Made by a program: the position numbers and the translations under genes. The notes below the pieces were generated by a model that saw nothing but the letters and a program-made list of their open reading frames with translations, was not told where the DNA came from and made no database searches. 9,403 nucleotides of DNA, from positions 1-9,403 of the forward strand of contig CAZYQW010000035.1 in the NCBI GenBank assembly GCA_964649825.1. The letters run 5' to 3'. Shown here piece by piece: positions 1 to 5,565 of this stretch; within the stretch, counting starts at the first letter, position 1; each line of letters opens with the position of its first letter. This DNA is from CAZYQW01 sp964649825 (GTDB lineage: Bacteria; Planctomycetota; B15-G4; JADJEK01).

Positions 1-19
1 ACGTTTCTCCGGGGCCCTC

Positions 20-100
20 GTCATCGCTTGCTGCGTTGCTCCTCCTCGACGTATCTCGAATACGCGGTCGTCGTCGCGCCTTGCCAGCGACGACGATGAC
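20..100. repeat. Imperfect palindromic intergenic element
   Basis: This non-coding stretch lies 36 bp beyond the stop codon of the sigma-fusion gene. It is bounded by 7-bp inverted ends (GTCATCG at 20-26, CGATGAC at 94-100). Inside are a small hairpin (CGTAT at 50-54 with ATACG at 60-64, loop of 5) and a stronger one (TCGTCGTCGC at 68-77 with its exact complement at 87-96, loop of 9). The long hairpin and the outer ends cannot all pair at once. The compact palindromic build resembles dispersed intergenic repeat families, but only one copy is in view. It could also serve as a T-tract-less terminator for the minus-strand gene. Confidence 0.4.
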
Positions 101-135
101 CTCCGGATAATCCACCAACAATCTGAATCACACCA

Positions 136-2622
136 CTAGAAGTCGAACGGCTCGGTTCGATCCAGGACCGGCTCGCCCATGGGGATCGTGACCTCGAACG
201 AACGCTCCATGCTCTCGCGCGGGTCCATCCGCTCGACCTCGACGTCGAACGTCCAGGTGCCGGCGGGGATGCGTGCCCGCACTTGGCCGGCCTCGCGGAA
301 GGCGGACGTGAACGCGATCTCGAACTCGAGGAGGTTCCCGGTGACCGACATCGGCCGGCCTCGGACGCTCACCCCGATGGGATCGACCGGCCGACCCAGC
401 CGATCGACCGTTCGTATCACGAGCTCGCAACGCGCCGGGTGAAGGCCGAAGATCGTCACCGCCACGCTCTCGCCACCGTTCACTCGAAGGTCCGGTGGGA
501 AGATCCATTTCCGCGTCGCATCGATCTCCCCGGAGAAGCGGAGGGACCAAGCTCCCGCGGAGGTGTCGGAGAACTCGTGCCAGCCATCCCCATGGTCGGT
601 TCCGAACAGGGAGATCTGCCGGGCGAGAATCAGCGTGAGGCCCGGCACCGCGGCTCCGTTCTCATCGGCGACGTGGATGCGCGTCGGGCGGCCGGCTTCG
701 AGCTGGACGTCGCGACGAATCACGTCGGAGTCCGGAACCGCCACGGGGTCGCACCTCGACGCGAAGCCGGGGGAGCGCGTCTCGATCGCGAGGCGTGAGC
801 CGATGGCGACCTCGCGGAGCTCGTAGAACCCGTTCGCGTCGGAACGGGTCTGGATCGGGCTTGCTTGCACGCGAATCGTCGCGCCTTCGACCGGCGCGTT
901 TCCGAACCGCACGAATCCGGAGATCGCGACGGTTCGCCGTGGCTGCAGCAAGACCGCGACATCGGTCGCATCGTTCGCAAAGACCATGACGTTCTTCGGT
1001 TCGAATCCCACGGCTTCGACCACGATCCGGCCGTCTCCCGAGGAGGCGAGCGACGTCCAGCCACGATCGTCGGTCCGGACCGCCGGCAAGCCCGGCAGCA
1101 TGACCTCCGGCGTTACGCCGCGAGGAACGAACCGGGCGAGGGCCCCTTGGATCGGGTTTCCGAGGGCGTCCCTGACGTTCACCGAGAGAGCGCGGCCGGT
1201 AACGACGAGCGTCACTCGATGCTCGGTCTTGCCTCTCAGAAGGTTCGACTCGCCGAACGCGATGCCTTCGTCCGACCGGACGAAGAGCGCGAGGCCGGTT
1301 CGTCCCACCGAAGCGCGCGTGGGGGCCGGCTCACGCAAGCAGAACGTCCCGTCCGCCGCCGATCGTCCCGCCTCCCACACGTACGAGGGTGGTATGTCGA
1401 ACCCGGATCGCTCGTCCGGAATCAACGCCATCGACGGCGTCACCAGGTAGACTCGCGCCCCCTCGATCGGTTCCTCGGCGGGACTGACGACGCGTCCCTG
1501 AACGCGGATTCCCGTCTCGACGTGCACGACGCCAAGCTCGATCGTCGAGCCCTCGACGAGACGATCGAGCTCGTCGAACGCGGGGATGCGGATCGATGGA
1601 GCGTGCGCGTCGGAGCGCACCACGAGCTTGTTCCGCACGGGGAAGGGATAGCGCTCCGTCCACGCGTCGGGTCGCGAAGGAGGCTCGCGAGACAGGAAGA
1701 TCGCGAAACGACCGTCCGCCTCGGTCAGGGTGGAGCCCGACAGCGGGACTCCGTCGGGAGGCACGCCGAGGAACTCGACCGACGAGCCGACGGCCGGCGT
1801 CGCATCGTCGAACAGGACCTGGCCGGTGACCATGGTCGAGAGGATCGGGGTCGTGCGGTCGGCGACCACCGCGGGCACCCGTTCGCCCACTTCACGCTCG
1901 GGCGCCGCCGTTGCGTGCGACGGCGCCGGGTCACCCAGCGGATCGAGCCGAACCGTCGACGGCGCCGCGTCCTGATGCGACGTGACCTGGAAAGCGACCC
2001 ACGCCGCGGAGGCCACCACGAGAGCCGCAGCGGTCGCCGCGAGCTGGAGCGTGACCGGACCGGAGGTCGCCCCGATCGGCGGAGCGACCCTCGGACCGGC
2101 GAACGGCAGCAGCAAGGTGCACCATGTCGAACGATCCCCGTAGCGTCGATCCAGTCGTTCGCGGAGCTGCTGCCGTCCCCGATCGAGACGGGAGCGAATG
2201 GTGCTCTCCGTCGTGTCGAGCTGTTCCGCGATCTCGGCCGAGCTCTTCTCCGCGAGGTATCGCAGCACGATGGCGGACTTGTACGGCTCGCGAAGAGCGA
2301 CGATTTCCTCCGCGAGGACCTTCTGCATCTCGGCGCGTTCGACGATGTCAACCGACGTCATCGAGCTGGGCACGGACCCCTCAGGGGTTTCCCGCGCGCG
2401 CCGCCGCGTCTCGCCACGATGGCGCTGGCGGAGGGTGTTCCTCAGGACGGAGCCGAGCCAGGGGCGCAGGGGGCGATTGGTCTTGGGTGGACTGCGCAGG
2501 GCGGCCAGGTAGGTCTCCTGGACGGCGTCATCGGCGGTCGCGGGGTCGTGCACGAGCGATCGCGCGAGCTCACGCAGCCATCCGGCGTGCGACAGGATCG
2601 CGTCGAAGTTGGAGTCGTTCAT
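136..2622 (-). CDS. ECF sigma factor fused to TM helix and carboxypeptidase-regulatory-like repeats
   Basis: The predicted 828-aa protein joins a transcription factor to a membrane anchor and an external sensor-like region. Residues about 8-78 are sigma-70 region 2 (ADDAVQETYLAAL; RPWLGSVLRNTLRQ). Residues about 98-160 are region 4, with a helix-turn-helix (SSAEIAEQLDTTESTIRSRL). Residues about 189-213 form one hydrophobic helix (AATAAALVVASAAWVAFQV). The remaining 600 residues hold about five or six carboxypeptidase-regulatory-like beta-sandwich units, recognisable by recurring VxGxVxxxxxxPVEGAxV starts and (S/A)DANGFYELREV-type middles (clearest at about 565-643). The start is set at the ATG at 2622 because GAAGGG lies 9 nt upstream; in-frame ATGs at 2631, 2649 and 2688 would only add an unconserved-looking N-terminus. 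Known ECF factors are usually about 200 aa and held by a separate anti-sigma protein; none is encoded nearby. I infer that the sigma part sits in the cytoplasm, tethered to the membrane, with the repeats outside. The signal and the release mechanism are unknown. Confidence 0.85.
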   Translation of the reverse strand: MNDSNFDAILSHAGWLRELARSLVHDPATADDAVQETYLAALRSPPKTNRPLRPWLGSVLRNTLRQRHRGETRRRARETPEGSVPSSMTSVDIVERAEMQKVLAEEIVALREPYKSAIVLRYLAEKSSAEIAEQLDTTESTIRSRLDRGRQQLRERLDRRYGDRSTWCTLLLPFAGPRVAPPIGATSGPVTLQLAATAAALVVASAAWVAFQVTSHQDAAPSTVRLDPLGDPAPSHATAAPEREVGERVPAVVADRTTPILSTMVTGQVLFDDATPAVGSSVEFLGVPPDGVPLSGSTLTEADGRFAIFLSREPPSRPDAWTERYPFPVRNKLVVRSDAHAPSIRIPAFDELDRLVEGSTIELGVVHVETGIRVQGRVVSPAEEPIEGARVYLVTPSMALIPDERSGFDIPPSYVWEAGRSAADGTFCLREPAPTRASVGRTGLALFVRSDEGIAFGESNLLRGKTEHRVTLVVTGRALSVNVRDALGNPIQGALARFVPRGVTPEVMLPGLPAVRTDDRGWTSLASSGDGRIVVEAVGFEPKNVMVFANDATDVAVLLQPRRTVAISGFVRFGNAPVEGATIRVQASPIQTRSDANGFYELREVAIGSRLAIETRSPGFASRCDPVAVPDSDVIRRDVQLEAGRPTRIHVADENGAAVPGLTLILARQISLFGTDHGDGWHEFSDTSAGAWSLRFSGEIDATRKWIFPPDLRVNGGESVAVTIFGLHPARCELVIRTVDRLGRPVDPIGVSVRGRPMSVTGNLLEFEIAFTSAFREAGQVRARIPAGTWTFDVEVERMDPRESMERSFEVTIPMGEPVLDRTEPFDF

Positions 2623-2906
2623 CGCGGTCATCCCTTCGCCGCTCTCCATGCCGCGAACGCCGGTCGCGTCCCGAGTCCTTTGATCCACTCACGAAGATAA
2701 CAGGCCGTCGAAGGGATTATGGGTTTTCTTGGGACGCGCGGGGAGTTCTCGGCATGACCTTGCGTGTCTGGTGCGCGCCTTTGCCGACGAAACGAGCGTG
2801 GCGACGGGCAAGGGGCGCTTGAGGTTGAGCCGGTGAGGAGGTTCGTTCCAAACCAGAAGGACACGTGAACAACCCAAACGCGCACTGCGTCGAGACCGTG
2901 TCCTAG
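2623..2906. promoter_or_regulatory. Divergent intergenic region between two sigma-factor genes
   Basis: This 284-bp gap separates the starts of the two head-to-head sigma genes, so it must hold promoters for both unless one is leaderless. On the minus strand there is an extended -10-like TGTTATCTT around 2693-2701 and a CATAAT around 2714-2719, both upstream of the fusion gene. Neither has a convincing TTGACA partner 17 bp away. A CACGTG palindrome lies near 2872-2877. No coding potential was recognised. These promoter assignments are weak. Confidence 0.35.
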
Positions 2907-3839
2907 ATGCGGCAGGACACCCTCGGCCAACTCATGCACCGTCCCCGGCACGAGGTGGCGGCCGAGCTCAAGTCTGAGTGGTCACACCCTCTGTCGTTCG
3001 CACGTTCCGTCGCCGAGAAGCAGGGCCTGCGGGAGGAATGGCTCACGTCCGAGGAGGTGTACTACGCGATGGCAACCGCACTTGCACAATCGAACGCCGC
3101 CGAGCCCATCCGCTTCGTGGATCGCATTCGTGAGTTCATGTCGCTGTCGCTCGGTGATTTCACCGAGCGCCTGTCGCGGCCGTTGCCGGGCAACGACGAC
3201 ACCTCGCCGATGTCGGAGTTTCTTTGGTCCGTCGCGTGCGAGAGCCGGCCCACGCGCCGCCTCGCGAACGTCCCGTTCGAGGAACGCGCGGCGCATGCGT
3301 ACGAAGCCCTCCGCGCGCGCTTCGAACGGAACACTCGCCGGTTCTGCGGACACCTCGCTTGGACGACGCGCCTCGACGCCGAAGAGGTCGCGAACGACGC
3401 GTGGTCGAGAGCCTATGAAGCGTACTGGAGCAGCGGTTCGACGGCCCGGTTCATAGGACAGAGTCGAGCGTCGACTTTGATCTACCGCATCGCGTACAAC
3501 ATCGTCGTCGCGGCGACACGATCTCCGGCGGAGATGGACCACGAGGCCGAGCGGAGCGACAGCGCACCACACAAGACGGCGCCCGATGGACGGCTGGAAC
3601 CTCGCGGCGACCCTCCAGACCCTCCAGACCCTCCATACATGTCCTACCTCACGCCCCGGCAGAAGCTGGTGTTCCAGGCTCGTTTCGTCGAGGGCCGTCG
3701 TTCGGTCGATATCGCGCGGGAGCTCGGAACGACGCCGCAGTCCGTTGCGAACCACGTCTCCCGCGGAAAAGCCCGCATTCGACAACGACTGGGAGAGAAG
3801 CAACGGTTTCCTCGGTCGGGAAGCGCCGGTGAGATCTGA
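2907..3839 (+). CDS. Sigma-70 family (ECF-like) factor with long N-terminal extension
   Basis: The predicted 310-aa protein carries a region-2-like segment at about 130-206 (FERNTRRFCGHLAW; DAEEVANDAWSRAYEAYW; STLIYRIAYNIVVAATR) and a clear region 4 at about 247-297 (LTPRQKLVFQARF; RSVDIARELGTTPQSVANHV; SRGKARIRQRL). It should therefore direct RNA polymerase to specific promoters. It differs from a typical ECF factor of about 190 aa in two ways: roughly 130 extra N-terminal residues that match nothing I recognise, and a charged, proline-rich linker containing three DPP units between regions 2 and 4. An in-frame TAG sits directly before the ATG at 2907, so translation cannot start earlier with ATG, but no Shine-Dalgarno is visible there. 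The ATG at 3069 has GGAGG 11 nt upstream and is a possible alternative, giving 256 aa with region 2 intact. The gene is divergent from the sigma fusion and 23 bp upstream of the next gene, so it probably heads an operon. Confidence 0.75.
   Translation: MRQDTLGQLMHRPRHEVAAELKSEWSHPLSFARSVAEKQGLREEWLTSEEVYYAMATALAQSNAAEPIRFVDRIREFMSLSLGDFTERLSRPLPGNDDTSPMSEFLWSVACESRPTRRLANVPFEERAAHAYEALRARFERNTRRFCGHLAWTTRLDAEEVANDAWSRAYEAYWSSGSTARFIGQSRASTLIYRIAYNIVVAATRSPAEMDHEAERSDSAPHKTAPDGRLEPRGDPPDPPDPPYMSYLTPRQKLVFQARFVEGRRSVDIARELGTTPQSVANHVSRGKARIRQRLGEKQRFPRSGSAGEI
3609..3635 (+). repeat. Perfect 3 x 9-bp tandem repeat coding DPP-DPP-DPP
   Basis: Three identical copies of GACCCTCCA lie in frame in the second sigma gene, at residues 235-243 between regions 2 and 4. 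DNA identity, not only protein identity, suggests recent slippage expansion. The copy number can change without breaking the frame and would lengthen or shorten the interdomain linker. Confidence 0.9.
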
Positions 3840-3862
3840 CGGCCGTCGACTCCTGCAAAGCA

Positions 3863-4696
3863 ATGGCAACATCGAAACTCATACCGGGGAGAAGCCCATT
3901 GGGCCGAAGTGACGGCTTGGGACCGCTCGACTTCGATCGGTTGGCCGCACTCGTCGACGGAGGAGCGGGGATCGACGAAGTCGACGAGGACATCCTGGGC
4001 CGCGTGATCCAAGCGTACGGTCTCGCGGAAGTCTCGCGGATACTACGCGAGCGATCATTGCAGGATGCCGAGGCGCGCATCGTCGAGCACGTGTCGGCGA
4101 TGGTCGGTCCGTCCCGCGAGTTCGTCGACCGGTGGGCTTTCCGTCAATGGGAGATGCCGGTACCCAGCCGTCCGATCGAGATCCCTCCGCGCACGGAGGA
4201 TTGGGAAACGCCGTTCGACCTGTGGACGGCGGGAGGATATCGCCCGACACCGATGATCCATGGATGCATCTGGAGGCCGGAGCATTTCGCGAGACCCGTG
4301 CTCGTGCATCGGTTCGACAACGAGCGGCAGCGCGCCATCGCGTGGACGTTCTTCATCCCCGGCCGCGCGGGCGAGGTGCCGGGCGTGGAGCGAACCGACC
4401 GTTGGATCCCATCGGGGCTGTGGGGGACCGAGGAGCTCGGCTCCTTTCGCTTCGGCACGCTCGTGCACGTCCGAGCCGACGAGACGGTTGCGATCGGCGC
4501 GACCGGGGAGACGGGCGTGCTCGAGTTCGTGTGGGCCGATCGAACCGGGGAAGGTTTCGCCGACGCGGCGTGGACCCGCTCGGGGGCATCGAAACCGGGT
4601 CGCAAGCGGCTGCCCCTTCTCGTTCCCTGGACCGAGGCCGCCCGTCGCGACGCCGATCGCGTTCTCGCTTCGCTCACCGCGGCGGCGCGCGAGTGA
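3863..4696 (+). CDS. Tryptophan-rich protein of unknown function downstream of sigma gene
   Basis: I do not recognise a family for this 277-aa protein. Residues about 20-95 look helical and acidic (DFDRLAALVDGGAGIDEVDE; ILGRVIQAYGLAEVSRILRE). Residues about 110-240 are rich in predicted beta strands and carry most of the 11 tryptophans (W91, 96, 114, 121, 137, 161, 181, 187, 224, 237, 256). The C-terminus is a basic then helical stretch. There is no signal peptide or membrane helix, so it is probably cytoplasmic. It begins 23 bp after the sigma gene stop on the same strand, which suggests co-transcription and possibly a partner or regulator of that sigma factor; that role is inference only. 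The ATG at 3863 lacks a Shine-Dalgarno, whereas an in-frame TTG at 3899 has GGGGAG (3886-3891) 7 nt upstream and may be the true start, giving 265 aa. Confidence 0.65.
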   Translation: MATSKLIPGRSPLGRSDGLGPLDFDRLAALVDGGAGIDEVDEDILGRVIQAYGLAEVSRILRERSLQDAEARIVEHVSAMVGPSREFVDRWAFRQWEMPVPSRPIEIPPRTEDWETPFDLWTAGGYRPTPMIHGCIWRPEHFARPVLVHRFDNERQRAIAWTFFIPGRAGEVPGVERTDRWIPSGLWGTEELGSFRFGTLVHVRADETVAIGATGETGVLEFVWADRTGEGFADAAWTRSGASKPGRKRLPLLVPWTEAARRDADRVLASLTAAARE

Positions 4697-4721
4697 CGAG
4701 GAGCCATCCGGCTGCGGATGC

Positions 4722-4741
4722 GCGGTGAACGGCGTCACCGC
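4722..4741 (+). terminator. Hairpin after the unknown gene, possible weak terminator
   Basis: GCGGTGA (4722-4728) pairs perfectly with TCACCGC (4735-4741) around a 6-nt loop, 25 bp after the stop of the preceding gene. GGATGCG (4716-4722) and CGCATCC (4754-4760) could form an alternative longer structure. No T-tract follows, so termination here is uncertain; transcription may continue into the small secreted-protein gene. Confidence 0.3.
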
Positions 4742-4815
4742 ATGTCGTCCTGCCGCATCCCGTCCTCGTCCTGATTGAGGTCCCGATCTGGAGGAAGGAA
4801 AAAGAGGGTACGGGT

Positions 4816-4826
4816 GTGAACTTCAC
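4816..4826. promoter_or_regulatory. GTGAA-C-TTCAC palindrome upstream of small secreted-protein gene
   Basis: This perfect 11-bp palindrome lies 75 bp before the start codon at 4901, in a 204-bp gap. Flanking GGG and CCC-like bases extend the symmetry imperfectly. It has the size of an operator half-site pair, but it could equally be a small mRNA hairpin or chance. No convincing -35/-10 pair was found near it. Confidence 0.25.
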
Positions 4827-4887
4827 CCTCCCCCGGATCTCCAACGGCCGACCGCGACAGAGGCTCGCGGGCGCAATCCGCAGAGTT

Positions 4888-4892
4888 GGAGG
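4888..4892 (+). promoter_or_regulatory. Ribosome binding site GGAGG fixing the start at 4901
   Basis: GGAGG lies 8 nt before the ATG at 4901, ideal spacing, while the earlier in-frame ATG at 4886 begins upstream of this motif and has no comparable site. This sets the start of the small secreted protein immediately before its signal peptide. Confidence 0.75.
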
Positions 4893-4900
4893 TTCCACGA

Positions 4901-5128
4901 ATGAAGACGCGCGGCACCCTCGCGCTTTGGGCGATCTTGTCCCTCACCGCGGCCCCTCTGAACGCCGCGCCGGATCCGGTGTCGATGACGGAGCCGGCGC
5001 CGCAGAAGGAGGAGTACTTCGTCGAGGTCATGTCTCCGTGGGGCTACGTGGACTGGTATTGGGTGTCGCCCGGTCGCAACTACCTGATCTGCACGACGAC
5101 CGGAAACCCGTTCGACTTCTTCTATTAG
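4901..5128 (+). CDS. Small secreted aromatic-rich protein, unknown function
   Basis: The 75-aa product has a clear Sec signal peptide: basic MKTR, a hydrophobic core (LALWAILSLTAAPL) and a likely cleavage after A22 (LNA before APD). The mature part would be only about 53 residues. It is strikingly aromatic (Y39, F40, W47, Y49, W52, Y53, W54, Y61, F71, F73, F74, Y75), has a single cysteine (C64) in ICTTTGNP, and ends in FDFFY. There is no lipobox, so it is predicted to be free in the periplasm or exported. I do not recognise a family. The good Shine-Dalgarno and signal peptide make it very likely a real gene despite its size. It is the last gene before a strong terminator-like hairpin and follows the second sigma factor and the Trp-rich protein on the same strand, so it may be part of the same transcript or a target of one of the sigma factors; neither is proven. 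Confidence 0.75.
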   Translation: MKTRGTLALWAILSLTAAPLNAAPDPVSMTEPAPQKEEYFVEVMSPWGYVDWYWVSPGRNYLICTTTGNPFDFFY

Positions 5129-5565
5129 GTCGATCGCCGGTCGACCGCGGCGGCGCGACGAGAAAGAAAACCAGATTGTCGGGGACGCGTCGCCCTCGCG
5201 CGGCATGAACGCCAGATTGCCCGGATGCCGAGTCCGCCGCGAGGCTGGGGTTGGATCCGGGTGTTTGACGCATGCATCTGGGGCAACTCCCCGGAACTCG
5301 TAGAGGGGAACGGAGGGGAAACGAAACCGGCCCGGTTGGGTCGGTTTCGTCTTTCTCCTTCTCAGTGCGGGGTCACCGCAACCAAACCCAAACACGGTGC
5401 ACTCGCGCGGGCCGTCTCGCGCCAGGAGCACGTACCTCCTCCGCCTCTGGCGGGGACACGGGTCGACATCGGAGCGAATGTGGCTATCCAGCTCGTTGTT
5501 TCGCTCGGAGCGTGATTCGACGGAACACCCATCCTGAGACTCGCGTGCCCGATAGAAAGAGCTGG
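5129..5565. other. 437-bp non-coding stretch before cca
   Basis: No convincing gene was found. It begins with a weak 6-bp-stem hairpin that overlaps the preceding stop codon (GGTCGA 5128-5133 with TCGACC 5141-5146). It then contains a G4/C4 hairpin near 5280-5292, tandem near-copies of GAGGGGAACG (5303-5312 and 5313-5323), the strong terminator-like hairpin at 5321-5350, and a CCGCC/GGCGG hairpin at 5441-5453. The promoter for cca should lie in the last 200 bp, but no consensus pair is obvious. No tRNA-like fold was recognised. Confidence 0.5.
5321..5350 (+). terminator. Strong rho-independent-type hairpin, possibly bidirectional
   Basis: A 13-bp stem (5321-5333 with 5338-5350) is closed by a GGTT tetraloop and broken only by one G-T wobble. 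On the plus strand it is followed by a pyrimidine-rich, T-containing tract (5351-5362, CTTTCTCCTTCT). It probably ends the transcript that includes the small secreted-protein gene and insulates cca. The stem is AT-containing near its base, unlike the surrounding GC-rich DNA. Confidence 0.6.

Noticed and set aside
865..2700. Long plus-strand open frame of 611 codons opposite the sigma-fusion gene
   Set aside because: It is the antisense shadow of a GC-rich gene: the translation is arginine-rich and low in structure, matches no family, while the minus strand gives clear sigma and repeat domains.
5171..5219. Direct repeat CCAGATTG (5171-5178 and 5212-5219)
   Set aside because: Eight bases repeated once in a 437-bp gap is within chance and has no flanking symmetry of an insertion.
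5522..5546. ECF-type promoter (GGAAC, 17 bp, CGT) before cca
   Set aside because: GGAAC is expected often by chance, the -10 part is incomplete and it would overlap the region just before the start codon. Another GGAAC on the minus strand near 2843-2847 has no -10 partner either.
5272..5565. In-frame upstream extension of cca by 98 codons
   Set aside because: The extension covers the terminator-like hairpin and has no family similarity; the CCA enzyme fold begins right after the ATG at 5566.
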